Positions 15,268 to 23,272 of a stretch of DNA of 31,715 nucleotides are shown piece after piece; the first letter of the stretch is position 1, and each line of letters begins with the position of its first letter. A model generated the notes under the pieces. That model searched no databases, was not told the DNA's origin, and was given only the letters and a program-made list of their open reading frames with translations. The DNA comes from Hyphomicrobiales bacterium. Its GTDB lineage: Bacteria > Pseudomonadota > Alphaproteobacteria > Rhizobiales > Beijerinckiaceae. The translations under genes and the position numbers were made by a program. Location of the stretch: positions 1 to 31,715 of the forward strand of contig CANCAR010000004.1 in the NCBI GenBank assembly GCA_947374125.1. Reading direction: 5' to 3'.

Positions 15268-17075
15268 CCCTCAACCTCTTCCCTGAGCATCTCCAGCGCC
15301 AGCCATTGTTCTTCCGAGGATGCCAAATCCGCTTCGGCGCGGGCGAGCATGTCGGTGGCTTTGTCGAAGCGGGGGCGGTCTTTGGTGTAGAGTGCGGGAT
15401 CGGCTAACACAGCGCGCAGTTTTTCGATGTCGCGGCCCAACGCATCGACGCGGGCGGGTAGGGTTTCGAGAAGATGTTTTTCGTTGAACGATAATTTGCG
15501 TTTGGTTGTTGTCGATCCGGATAATGGGGCAGGGGCTGCGGCTTTGGCTTCGCGCTCCCGCTCGGCGGCTTGTCTCGCATCGACGCCGTGGCCGCGTTGG
15601 GCGATCATGTCGGAATAGCCACCCGCATATTCGAGCCATTCGCCATCGCCTTCGGAGACGAGGATGGAGGTTGCAACCCGATCCAGAAAATCGCGGTCAT
15701 GGCTGACGACGAGCAGCGTGCCGGGGTAATCGGCGAGCATTTCTTCCAATAGATCGAGCGTTTCAAGATCGAGATCGTTGGTCGGCTCGTCGAGCACGAG
15801 AAGATTGGAGGGCGAGGCGAGCGCCACCGCCAGCAGCAATCGCGCGCGTTCGCCGCCGGAGAGAACAGAAACCGGCGTGCGGGCTTGCTCGGGCGGAAAA
15901 AGGAAGTCCTTCATATAGGAGATGACGTGGCGGCTCTCGCCATTGACGATGACTTTATCGCCGCTGCCGCCCGTTAGGGTTTCGGAAAGCGTCGCGTTCG
16001 GGTCCAGACTGTCGCGCTTTTGCTCCAGTGTTGTCATAGCTAAATTGGTGCCCAAGCGAACCGAGCCGGAATCGGGCGGCAATTTACCGGTCAGAAGATT
16101 TATCAGCGTGGTTTTTCCCGCGCCGTTGGCGCCCACAATGCCGAGCCGATCACCGCGTAAAATACGGATCGATAAATCTCCGACAATTGTGCGCTCGCCA
16201 TAGTGCTTTGCTAACCGCTTGGCTTCAATCACGAGCTTGCCGGAGCTATCGGCTTCCGCCGCCTCCAAGCGAACCGTGCCGGTGGGCCCGCGTGCCTCGC
16301 GGCGCTTTTGGCGAAGGCCTGCAAGTTCCGACATGCGACGGACATTGCGCTTGCGGCGGGCGGTAACGCCATAGCGCACCCAATGTTCTTCGCGCACGAT
16401 TTGCCGGTCGAGCTTATGGCGGTCGCGCTCTTCTTCTTCCAGCACGGTGTCGCGCCAAGCCTCAAACGAGGAGAAGCTTTGATCAAGGCGTCGGGTCGTG
16501 CCACGATCCAGCCATAGCGTTGCGCGCGAGAGGTTTTCGAGAAAACGCCGGTCATGGCTGATGAGCACAAGAGCGGATTTCATTCCCTTCAGCTCGGATT
16601 CAAGCCATTCAATCGCCGGCAGATCAAGGTGGTTGGTCGGCTCATCCAGCATTAAAATATCGGGCTCAGGCGCAATGACGCGGGCCAGAGCGGCACGACG
16701 GGCTTCGCCGCCCGAGAGCGTGGCCGGATTTTCCTCGCCCGTTAGTCCGAGTGCTTCGAGCAGATAGCGGGCGCGCCAAAGATCATCGCCGGGGGCAAGG
16801 CCAGCTTCGACATAGGCAAGCGTTGTGGCAAAGCCCGAAAGGTCGGGTTCTTGCGGCAAATAGCGGATGGTCGCGCCGGGTTGAGCAAAGCGCTCACCTT
16901 TGTCCGATTCAATCAGTCCAGCTGCGATTTTCAAAAGCGTCGACTTACCCGAGCCGTTACGCCCCACGAGGCATAGGCGATCACCGGCAGACACGGAGAT
17001 ATCCGCGCCCTCCAACAAAGGCGTGCCGCCAAAGGTGAGGTGAATGTCTTTTAGAAAAAGGAGAGGCGGGGCCAT
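15264..17075 (-). CDS. uup: ABC-F family ATPase Uup
   Basis: The protein has 603 residues and two ABC cassettes in one chain, with no membrane segment. Cassette 1 has Walker A GRNGSGKST (38-46), signature LSGGE (120-124) and Walker B ending in DEPTNHLD. Cassette 2 has GANGAGKTT (315-323), LSGGE (405-409) and DEPTNDLDLETL, a Uup-type motif. A charged coiled-coil tail from about residue 520, starting KRKLSFNEKHLLETLP, is the Uup C-terminal DNA-binding domain. ABC-F proteins act on ribosomes; Uup also affects replication-linked recombination and transposon excision. The frame is open another 128 codons upstream, but that extension lacks family similarity and runs into the opposite gene, so the ATG at 17075 was chosen. 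Confidence 0.93.
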   Translation of the reverse strand: MAPPLLFLKDIHLTFGGTPLLEGADISVSAGDRLCLVGRNGSGKSTLLKIAAGLIESDKGERFAQPGATIRYLPQEPDLSGFATTLAYVEAGLAPGDDLWRARYLLEALGLTGEENPATLSGGEARRAALARVIAPEPDILMLDEPTNHLDLPAIEWLESELKGMKSALVLISHDRRFLENLSRATLWLDRGTTRRLDQSFSSFEAWRDTVLEEEERDRHKLDRQIVREEHWVRYGVTARRKRNVRRMSELAGLRQKRREARGPTGTVRLEAAEADSSGKLVIEAKRLAKHYGERTIVGDLSIRILRGDRLGIVGANGAGKTTLINLLTGKLPPDSGSVRLGTNLAMTTLEQKRDSLDPNATLSETLTGGSGDKVIVNGESRHVISYMKDFLFPPEQARTPVSVLSGGERARLLLAVALASPSNLLVLDEPTNDLDLETLDLLEEMLADYPGTLLVVSHDRDFLDRVATSILVSEGDGEWLEYAGGYSDMIAQRGHGVDARQAAEREREAKAAAPAPLSGSTTTKRKLSFNEKHLLETLPARVDALGRDIEKLRAVLADPALYTKDRPRFDKATDMLARAEADLASSEEQWLALEMLREEVEG

Positions 17076-17170
17076 GATGCTCGGGCAATCTAAAACAGTG
17101 AGGTACAGCGATATGGCGGATTGCCGGTACGGACGCAAGGACGGAAAGGTTTTAACGGCGTGATGCGTGC

Positions 17171-17200
17171 TTGACCCGCCGCTAATGGGCGCGCGATAAG
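17171..17200 (+). promoter_or_regulatory. Likely sigma-70-type promoter of the BaiN-type flavoprotein gene
   Basis: TTGACC (17171-17176, five of six to consensus) and GATAAG (17195-17200, four of six) are spaced by 18 bp. Transcription would start near 17207, leaving a leader of about 24 nt before the TTG start codon. GCGCGC repeats on both sides of GATAA (17189-17205) form a small dyad over the -10 region that might bind a repressor. Confidence 0.4.
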
Positions 17201-17230
17201 CGCGCTTCCGAATACACTGGATGGTCCCAC

Positions 17231-18469
17231 TTGAAACCGAATTCGAAACAATGCGCGATAATCGGTGGGGGACCCGCGGGCTTGATGGCGGCGGAGCGTC
17301 TGGCGGCGCAAGGGCACAGCGTAACGATCTATGACCGTATGCCCAATCCCGGGCGTAAGTTCCTGCTGGCGGGGCGCGGTGGCTTAAACCTGACCCATAC
17401 CGACGACCCGGAAGTTTTTCTCGCGCGTTACCGCGAGGCTTCCGATTGGATAACGCCAATTATTGATGGGTTTTCACCCGAGGAGCTGCGCGATTGGTGC
17501 GATGGCTTGGGTGAAACGAGTTTTGCGGGATCGAGCGGTCGGGTGTTTCCGAAAAGCTTTAAAGCCTCGCCGCTTTTGCGGGCGTGGCTCCGACGCCTTG
17601 ATGGAATGGGCGTTGCGTTTTGTGCCCGGCATGATTGGCAGGGTTGGGATGATGCGGGGGCGTTGGTTTTTAAAAACGCAACTGGCGGACAGGTGGTTTT
17701 TAAGCCGGATGTAACCCTCTTGGCGCTGGGCGGGGCGAGTTGGCCGAAGCTTGGTGCCGATGGCGGGTGGGCCTCTCGTTTGGAGGCTAAGGGCATCACT
17801 GTCGCGCCGCTGGCGGCTGCGAATGCCGGGGTTTTGGTGAATTGGTCGACGCTCATGAAAGAGCGGTTTGGCGGCGCTGCGCTTAAGCGGATCGTTGCGA
17901 CCTGTGGGAGCATGGAAGCCAAGGGCGAGGCGATTGTTACGCAGGATGGGCTTGAAGGCGGCGTGATTTACACGCTCGGCCCCGATATTCGGCAAGCGCT
18001 CGCAAAGGATGGCAAGGCGCTTATTCATTTAGATTTGCGGCGTGATTTACCGCTCGAGATTTTAACAGAGCGTCTATCAAAGCCGCGCGGAAAACAATCG
18101 ATTTCGACTTGGCTGCACAAGGCCGCAGGCTTGGCACCCGCCGCGATTGCTTTGTTTCGGGAAGAGGCCGCAACGGGGGTTAAGGCACCTTTTGATGACC
18201 CAGTAGGGTTAGCAAAGCTTCTCAAGGCCTTGCCGGTACAGATCGACGGTTTGAAAGGCCTTGAGCGTGCGATTTCTACGTCAGGCGGTATTGACCGATC
18301 CGAACTCGACGATCATCTGATGCTGAAGCGGCTACCGGGCGTTTTTGTAGCCGGCGAGATGATCGATTGGGAAGCGCCTACGGGTGGGTATCTGTTGCAG
18401 GCCTGCTTTTCGACGGGTATAGCCGCTGCCAACGGAATGACTGCTTGGGTTGAGGCTCAGCGAGAGTGA
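17231..18469 (+). CDS. BaiN/HI0933-like FAD-dependent oxidoreductase (TIGR03862-type flavoprotein)
   Basis: The protein has 412 residues. It opens with the dinucleotide-binding motif AIIGGGPAGLMAAERLAAQGH, followed by the family hallmark GRKFLLAGRGGLNLTH and FAGSSGRVFPKSFKASPLLRAWL. The C-terminal block ends GGIDRSELDDHLMLKRLPGVFVAGEMIDWEAPTGGYLLQ-type, with the FAD-contacting GGY(L/N)LQ. The biochemical role of this subgroup is not settled; related BaiN enzymes reduce bile-acid intermediates. Start is TTG 17231, since the frame has no ATG or GTG before the FAD motif and a stop lies just upstream at 17183. It is divergent from uup, and its stop abuts the stop of the small convergent gene. Confidence 0.85.
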   Translation: MKPNSKQCAIIGGGPAGLMAAERLAAQGHSVTIYDRMPNPGRKFLLAGRGGLNLTHTDDPEVFLARYREASDWITPIIDGFSPEELRDWCDGLGETSFAGSSGRVFPKSFKASPLLRAWLRRLDGMGVAFCARHDWQGWDDAGALVFKNATGGQVVFKPDVTLLALGGASWPKLGADGGWASRLEAKGITVAPLAAANAGVLVNWSTLMKERFGGAALKRIVATCGSMEAKGEAIVTQDGLEGGVIYTLGPDIRQALAKDGKALIHLDLRRDLPLEILTERLSKPRGKQSISTWLHKAAGLAPAAIALFREEAATGVKAPFDDPVGLAKLLKALPVQIDGLKGLERAISTSGGIDRSELDDHLMLKRLPGVFVAGEMIDWEAPTGGYLLQACFSTGIAAANGMTAWVEAQRE

Positions 18470-18811
18470 TTAGGCCCCTGTTGGCATCGTACTAAAGCGG
18501 ACAGCATCTGCGGTTGCTCTAGCGTGTGCCTTGGCTCGCGCGGTGACGATGGATTGCAATAGCTGCGCGGACGAGCCGAATTCCTCGCTCTCGGTGCGGT
18601 TGTGGGCGTGCGAATCCTCAAGCGCTTCGACCGCTTTGGCCATCAGAAGCGTAGCAATCATCGGCATATTGAGTTTAAAGCTCTCCATGGCGATTTGAAG
18701 CGATTCATTAAAACCCGCCACCTCGTTGCGCAGATGGTTTTCGAGATCTTGCTCTGCTCTCGCCGCGCGGTCTTGGCGGATTTTGGCGAGTTCGATGAGG
18801 GTGGCGGTCAT
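18470..18811 (-). CDS. Hypothetical helical protein (113 aa)
   Basis: I do not recognise this family. The product is almost entirely predicted helix with many Ala, Glu and Arg residues, no signal peptide and no clear membrane segment. A central amphipathic stretch NMPMIATLLMAKAVEALED is followed by a charged region ending ARAKAHARATADAVRF. The composition loosely recalls phasins and other granule- or helix-bundle proteins, but no motif confirms this. Codon use looks native, and its stop directly abuts the stop of the convergent flavoprotein gene, which supports a real gene. An overlapping open frame on the other strand (18602-18964) has poorer, less structured content. The ribosome binding site is weak. 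Confidence 0.55.
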   Translation of the reverse strand: MTATLIELAKIRQDRAARAEQDLENHLRNEVAGFNESLQIAMESFKLNMPMIATLLMAKAVEALEDSHAHNRTESEEFGSSAQLLQSIVTARAKAHARATADAVRFSTMPTGA

Positions 18812-18977
18812 AATGGTGTACTCGGATTAAATCTGGATCGTCTCAATCAGAAGACGGCGTTTGAAGGAAAAATTTTAGTAGGTTTAGCGATCGTCTGCGG
18901 CTACGAACTCGATCCATCTTGCTTTATGGGATCAATGGGCGGTTTTATGGGTTGGTTTGCGTGAGGAGTGTGGGGTG

Positions 18978-19493
18978 ATGGGTAGAGTTGGTTTGGTTGT
19001 GATAGGCAGTCTCGTTTTGGCGGGTTGCCAAGGATTTCCGGCCGTTGAGAATGCGAGCGCGGCCCAAAAGCCGGTTGCTGAGGCCGCTTCGGGCTCTTCC
19101 AGCAGCAAAGGCACGACGAAAGCACCTCAGAGTAATCCGGTTATCGTTGACGTACCAGCGCCCCTGCCGGTTCTTAAGACGGATGGTTCTGCGGTTGCGG
19201 CTGGAATTGTGGTGCCGCCTTTGGCGGATAATGATGCCCGGGCACCCGGATTTTCTGCGGAGAAAGCTCAGGTCGATCAGTTGATCATCCAAGGATCACT
19301 TATGCGTGAGGCTGGTGCCAAGCGGCTTTATCGCTCTGCGGTTAAAGAGGGACTTTCTAAGGGCAAAGCAGATGAGGATTTTTGGGCCTCGTTGATCCAG
19401 ACCTATCGCAATTTGGATGATCGCTATATCAGCGCGGACGATGCGGCGGCCGATATCAATGCAGCAGCCAATCGCCGAGCGGCGGCGAAATAG
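18978..19493 (+). CDS. Putative outer- or inner-membrane lipoprotein of unknown function
   Basis: This 171-residue protein starts with a short lipoprotein signal, ending in the lipobox LAGC with the lipidated Cys at residue 17. The next residues (Gln-Gly) do not include the Asp that commonly retains lipoproteins in the inner membrane. Residues 20-95 are low complexity, rich in Ala, Ser and Pro, and probably a flexible tether. The rest forms a compact helical domain (about residues 98-165) with DQLIIQGSLMREAGAKRLYR and FWASLIQTYRNLDDRYIS. The ATG at 18978 was chosen because GAGGAG at 18963-18968 lies 9 nt upstream. I do not recognise the C-terminal domain. It precedes the ammonia-lyase gene by 80 bp, but a hairpin lies between them. 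Confidence 0.75.
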   Translation: MGRVGLVVIGSLVLAGCQGFPAVENASAAQKPVAEAASGSSSSKGTTKAPQSNPVIVDVPAPLPVLKTDGSAVAAGIVVPPLADNDARAPGFSAEKAQVDQLIIQGSLMREAGAKRLYRSAVKEGLSKGKADEDFWASLIQTYRNLDDRYISADDAAADINAAANRRAAAK

Positions 19494-19521
19494 CCGATAC
19501 AGCCCGGTTTCAGGTCGCGTC

Positions 19522-19560
19522 AGGCCATGCTAGAGCTTAGTGAGATGTGTCTGGCCTTTT
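19522..19560 (+). terminator. Possible terminator between the lipoprotein and ammonia-lyase genes
   Basis: AGGCCA (19522-19527) and TGGCCT (19552-19557) can pair and are followed by TTTT, but the loop is 24 nt, long for an intrinsic terminator. The hairpin ends only 14 bp before the ammonia-lyase ATG, so it could equally be a leader structure. Confidence 0.3.
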
Positions 19561-19573
19561 GCAGGGTGTTTCC

Positions 19574-21205
19574 ATGACGGTTTCTATTGATGGCGTGAAG
19601 CTTACGATTGATGCAGTGGTGCGTGTGGCGCGCTTGGGTGCCAATGGGCGGTACGAAAAGGCCGGCCTATCGCCAAAGGCGCGCAAAAAGATTGCGGCAA
19701 CGCGAGCCTTTATCGATCAAAACTGGATGCATGATGATGCGCCGCTGATGTATTCCTTCAACACCGGCGTCGGTTTGTTCAAAGACCAGCGTGTTGTGAT
19801 GGCCGATATGGCCGCCTATCAAACGAAAACCATCTATGCCCACGCGACCGGTATCGGCGAGCCGCTGGACGAAGATGTTGTTCGCGCCACGATGCTGTTG
19901 CGGGCCAATGCCTTCGCTTCGAACTATTCCGGCCCGCGCGTTGAGGTTGTTGATCGGTTGCTCGATTTTCTCAATAAAGGGTTGATCCCGGTCATCCCCG
20001 CCAAGGGGTCGGTTGGAGCTTCCGGCGATCTTGCGCCGCTTGCGCATCTATCGGGCGCTTTGTGTGGATTTCCCGAAGCGGAGATCCTTTACAAAGGCAA
20101 GCGTATGCCGGCGCGCGAGGCGATTAAAAAGGCGGGGTTGCCCGTTGATTTTGTGCTGCATGCGAAAGATGCCTCCGCACTGATCAATGGTTCAACCGTT
20201 TCGCTCGCGATTGCTGTGCTAACGATCTATGACGCCAAGCGTATTCGTAAGGCCGCTGATATTGGCATGTCGCTTTCGCTCGAGGCGATGCGCGGCGAGC
20301 TGGCTGCGTTCGATGCACGCGTCCATAGAGCTCGCCCGCATGAGGGTCAGCGCAAAATCGCCAGTAATATCCGTAAAATCACTGAGGGTTCAAAGCGGTG
20401 TTCGGCTGAAGCGCGTGAGACGCTTTATCCGGATGAGGCGCGTGCGGCGGGAAAATCGCCGCCGCCCCGGGTGCAAGATGTCTATTCGCTCCGCTGCACC
20501 CCACAGGTGCATGGTCCTGTTTTGGAAGCGCTTGATTACGCGGCTAAAATCATCTCGACCGAAATCAATTCGGCCACTGATAATCCGCTGATTTTCGAGA
20601 ATGAAGATGGTTCCTCGGTGATCATTTCGGGCGGGCATTTCCACGGCCAATATGTGGCGCAAGCGACGGATATTGTCGCCATGGTGATGACCGATCTGGG
20701 CTCGATTTGTGAACGCCGTTTAGCCCGCTTGATTGACCCCACGATGAGCTACGGCCTGCCGCGTAATTTGCTTGCAGGTAAGCGCGGATTGAACACGGGC
20801 TTTGCAACCGTCCAGTGCTCCATGTCGGCTTTGGTCATGGAAAACCGCACGCTTTCCATGCCGGGGTCGATCGATTCCATTCCGGGCAAAAGTAATGCGG
20901 AAGATCACGTTTCCAATTCCACCTGGTGCGCGCGCAAGGCCCGCACAATTGTGGCGAATGTCGAATATATCGTCGCGATGGAAATCCTGATGGCAGGACA
21001 GGCGCTAACACTTATTTCCGACTTGGCGAAAGACCACGCGATTGGCAAAGGGTCAGAAGCGGCTATGGCCTCGTTGCGCTCCGTTGTGGATCCAGCGCTC
21101 GATGGGGATCGGTGGTATGCGACCGAGATGAATATGGCGCATCAGCATGTGCGATCCGGCGCGGTTGTAGAGGCGGTTGAGAAGGTGGTGGGTAGGTTGG
21201 ATTGA
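19574..21205 (+). CDS. Aromatic amino-acid ammonia-lyase/aminomutase superfamily (HAL/PAL-like), substrate uncertain
   Basis: The protein has 543 residues. The MIO cofactor triad Ala149-Ser150-Gly151 sits in GSVGASGDLAPLAHL, the catalytic Tyr60 in YSFNTGVG, Asn205 in ALINGS, and Arg307 in YSLRC. These show an active lyase or aminomutase. The selectivity loop reads IYAHATGIG, with His90 where HAL has Ser-His and TAL has His-Leu. HAL's Glu in FHAEP is replaced by FHGQ (Gln359), a change towards PAL/TAL-like enzymes. A segment around residues 258-298 is longer than in typical HAL. No hutU, hutI or hutG gene is nearby, so classic histidine degradation is not supported by context. AGGGTG precedes the ATG at 19574; an upstream TTG at 19547 was rejected. 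Confidence 0.88.
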   Translation: MTVSIDGVKLTIDAVVRVARLGANGRYEKAGLSPKARKKIAATRAFIDQNWMHDDAPLMYSFNTGVGLFKDQRVVMADMAAYQTKTIYAHATGIGEPLDEDVVRATMLLRANAFASNYSGPRVEVVDRLLDFLNKGLIPVIPAKGSVGASGDLAPLAHLSGALCGFPEAEILYKGKRMPAREAIKKAGLPVDFVLHAKDASALINGSTVSLAIAVLTIYDAKRIRKAADIGMSLSLEAMRGELAAFDARVHRARPHEGQRKIASNIRKITEGSKRCSAEARETLYPDEARAAGKSPPPRVQDVYSLRCTPQVHGPVLEALDYAAKIISTEINSATDNPLIFENEDGSSVIISGGHFHGQYVAQATDIVAMVMTDLGSICERRLARLIDPTMSYGLPRNLLAGKRGLNTGFATVQCSMSALVMENRTLSMPGSIDSIPGKSNAEDHVSNSTWCARKARTIVANVEYIVAMEILMAGQALTLISDLAKDHAIGKGSEAAMASLRSVVDPALDGDRWYATEMNMAHQHVRSGAVVEAVEKVVGRLD

Positions 21206-21233
21206 GGGCGTGTCGCCTTCCTTTTGCAATTCA

Positions 21234-21626
21234 TCACGCCAAATCCGTCTCCGCAAAATCATTGCCCTTATAAAGAATGGGCTGCCCCAATTCGCTCGCG
21301 GCGGCATAGGTTAGACAATCCGCGATATTAAGCCTGGCTGGGTGACCTTGACCCTTGCCATAGCGGGCAAAGGCTTCGATCGCCTTTTCGCCCATGGCTT
21401 CCGTAATCGGCACAATGCGAATACCCGCTTCTGCCAGAAATTCCCTTGTAACAGCGTGGGCCGTCTCGACATCATTGCCGAGAATGGTTGTCAGCCGCAT
21501 GACCGTTTCGAGCATAACGAGGGGTGAAGTTACTGGGTCGGTAGCGTCTTCCAATCGCGACACTAGCAATGATTTTTCTGGTTCGCGGTGAATTATGGCG
21601 ATGAGCGCGGCGCTATCAACAAACAT
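21234..21626 (-). CDS. VapC-like PIN-domain ribonuclease toxin
   Basis: This 130-residue protein has the four acidic positions of PIN domains: Asp4 in MFVDSAALIAI, Glu40 in VMLETVMRL, Asp103 in LNIADCLTYAAA and Asp123 in YKGNDFAETD. VapC toxins are Mg-dependent endoribonucleases, often acting on tRNA or rRNA. The ATG overlaps the antitoxin stop by one base (TGATG), so the pair is translationally coupled, and the four-residue upstream extension was rejected. The motif GHPARLNIADC is typical of the Rv0624/FitB-like VapC group that pairs with short VapB proteins. The frame is complete, so the toxin is probably functional. Confidence 0.92.
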   Translation of the reverse strand: MFVDSAALIAIIHREPEKSLLVSRLEDATDPVTSPLVMLETVMRLTTILGNDVETAHAVTREFLAEAGIRIVPITEAMGEKAIEAFARYGKGQGHPARLNIADCLTYAAASELGQPILYKGNDFAETDLA

Positions 21627-21862
21627 CAATGCCCCCACATGGCGTCAATCTCGTCCTTCGTCATATCGTTGCCCAATGGGCGGCTGCCGATATGCTTTTC
21701 GAGCATTCGGTCAAGTCGGGTTTCAAGAGATTCCTTCTGCGCCTCGCGCCGTAATTCGTTTTGCAAGGCAACAATGATGGCTTGGGTCATCGTCGTATTG
21801 CGCTTGTTGGCTAAAAGTCTGGCCAATTCTGCCGCCTGTGGGTCACGGATGCTCATTGTCAT
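21626..21862 (-). CDS. VapB-like antitoxin (Rv0623/PSK-operon type)
   Basis: This 78-residue protein begins MTMSIRDPQAAELARLLA and continues NTTMTQAIIVALQNELRR, the short DNA-binding domain of the PSK-operon/Rv0623 VapB family. The C-terminus, from about residue 50, ends DEIDAMWGH, the acidic toxin-binding tail. An in-frame ATG at 21880 exists, but GGGAG lies 8 nt before the ATG at 21862, which also matches the family start. Upstream are TGTAT/ATACA repeats expected to be its operator. It is the first gene of the leftward pair with VapC. Confidence 0.9.
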   Translation of the reverse strand: MTMSIRDPQAAELARLLANKRNTTMTQAIIVALQNELRREAQKESLETRLDRMLEKHIGSRPLGNDMTKDEIDAMWGH

Positions 21863-21885
21863 AGACGTCACTCCCAACATTCATT

Positions 21886-21921
21886 TGTATATACATCATG
21901 ATTGTATGTAAATACATTATA
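21886..21921 (-). promoter_or_regulatory. vapBC promoter -10 element and paired TGTAT/ATACA operators
   Basis: On the leftward strand TATAAT lies at 21921-21916. Just downstream are two palindromes: TGTATGTAAATACA (21903-21916) and TGTATATACA (21886-21895). Both have TGTAT/ATACA half-sites, and together they cover the predicted transcription start and the leader of vapB. This layout is normal for autorepression by VapB or the VapBC complex. A -35 element at the right distance was not convincing. Confidence 0.7.
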
Positions 21922-21950
21922 GAGTCCAAAACACCCAATATCTTCAATCC

Positions 21951-22259
21951 TCAAGCCGCATCAGCCTCCAGAAACGGCCTCGCAGATGTGATCGCCTTCG
22001 CGCAAGCCGGCGCGATGGTGCTTAAGGCGGCCTCCGGACTTGTTACCCCGATCACGACATAGGCGACGGTCGTGATACCCGCCACCCAATCCGACGAGAT
22101 GCTATCCGCCAAGGCACCGGGGCCCTTTGCCGCGCATTCAGTCACCTGCTGGATAATGGCCTCAGGCGCTTTGGCTGCGGCGAGGCGTGATTGCATTTCG
22201 GATTGGAAGGGTTCGACGATGATCAGGTTAAGGATCATGATCAAAAAATCACGGATCAT
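21951..22259 (-). CDS. Hypothetical small protein translationally coupled to terC
   Basis: The product has 102 residues and I do not recognise its family. The N-terminus (about residues 4-17, FLIMILNLIIVEPF) is hydrophobic and could be a membrane anchor or uncleaved signal; a second moderately hydrophobic stretch, VAGITTVAYVVIGVTSPEAAL, lies in the C-terminal half. Two Cys residues (in TECAA and APACA) could form a disulfide if the body is periplasmic. Its ATG overlaps the terC stop by four bases (ATGA), strong evidence for a real coupled gene in a terC operon. No transport or enzyme motif is visible. Confidence 0.6.
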   Translation of the reverse strand: MIRDFLIMILNLIIVEPFQSEMQSRLAAAKAPEAIIQQVTECAAKGPGALADSISSDWVAGITTVAYVVIGVTSPEAALSTIAPACAKAITSARPFLEADAA

Positions 22260-23272
22260 TGCGAAACTCCTTCTGATTTAGAAGCAGCGGGACTGGCCGA
22301 TGCGCGTGTCTTGAACATGCTGTAAAATACCCCGGCACTGAGAATGGTAACAATAACCAAGAGCGAGAGCAAAGGCGGGATTTTGTCGATGCCCAAAAGG
22401 TCGGCGACAAAGATCTTCGCACCAATCACCATCAAAACCACCGCCAAAGCGTATTTGAGATAGTGGAAGCGATGCACCATAGCAGCCAAGGCAAAATAGA
22501 GGGCGCGTAAGCCTAAGATGGCGAAAATGTTGGAGGTGTAGACGATGAACGGGTCTGTCGTGATCGCGAAGATGGCGGGCACGGAGTCGACCGCGAAAAT
22601 CACATCGGCAATCTCGATCAGGATCAACGCCAGAAACAAGGGCGTCATATAGCTGACCATTTTACGGGATTTCGGATCCGGCCTGCGGACAAAAAACCGC
22701 TCGCCATGATGCTCGTCCGTCACGTTGAACCAACGCTTGATCAGCTTAATCAGCGGGTTCGTGCTGATATCGGTTTCCTTGTCCGCATAGACCAGCATCT
22801 TCACGCCGGTGCCGATCAGGAAGACGGCGAAGACATAGAGCACCCATGCAAATTCAGCGACAATGGCCGCACCCAAGCCGATCATCAGCGCGCGTAACAC
22901 GATGACGCCCAAAATACCCCAGAACAGCACGCGGTGTTGATAGCGCTGCGGCACAGCGAAGAACGAAAAGATCATGGCGATGACAAAAACGTTATCAATC
23001 GCCAGTGCCTTCTCAATCGCAAAGCCCGTGAAATAAGCGAGCCCTGATTCGGCACCAAGGCTGAACCAGACCCAGACGCCGTAAAGCAGCGCGAGGCCGA
23101 TATAGCCTGCTGAGAGAACAAGGCTCTCGCGGATGCCGATTTTACGATTTTTGCGGTGTAAGACGCCCAAATCGAGCGCCAAGAGCACAACAACAATGCC
23201 AACAAAGGCAAGCCACATCCAACGCGGTTTGCCGAGCCAAATCACATCAAGACTTGTCGATAAGAGTTCCAT
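22256..23272 (-). CDS. TerC/Alx-family integral membrane protein
   Basis: This 338-residue protein has about nine hydrophobic segments and the TerC family motifs: the acidic FAIEKALAIDNVFVIAMIF region, HRVLFWGILGVIVLRALMIG, and DVIFAVDSVPAIFAIT with its conserved Asp residues. It resembles E. coli Alx (YgjT) in length and ending. Alx/TerC proteins have been linked to manganese export and metal loading of exoenzymes, and to alkaline-pH or tellurite phenotypes. The ATG at 23272 was chosen, with GGAGGG 6 nt upstream, over a start 18 codons further out. The leader can fold in alternative ways around this ribosome binding site. A small unknown gene is coupled downstream. Confidence 0.93.
   Translation of the reverse strand: MELLSTSLDVIWLGKPRWMWLAFVGIVVVLLALDLGVLHRKNRKIGIRESLVLSAGYIGLALLYGVWVWFSLGAESGLAYFTGFAIEKALAIDNVFVIAMIFSFFAVPQRYQHRVLFWGILGVIVLRALMIGLGAAIVAEFAWVLYVFAVFLIGTGVKMLVYADKETDISTNPLIKLIKRWFNVTDEHHGERFFVRRPDPKSRKMVSYMTPLFLALILIEIADVIFAVDSVPAIFAITTDPFIVYTSNIFAILGLRALYFALAAMVHRFHYLKYALAVVLMVIGAKIFVADLLGIDKIPPLLSLLVIVTILSAGVFYSMFKTRASASPAASKSEGVSQ

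Noticed and set aside
17076..17459. An N-terminal extension of 128 codons on uup
   Set aside because: It is Arg/Pro/Ser-rich, lacks ABC-F similarity and overlaps the start of the opposite flavoprotein gene. The family begins at the ATG at 17075.
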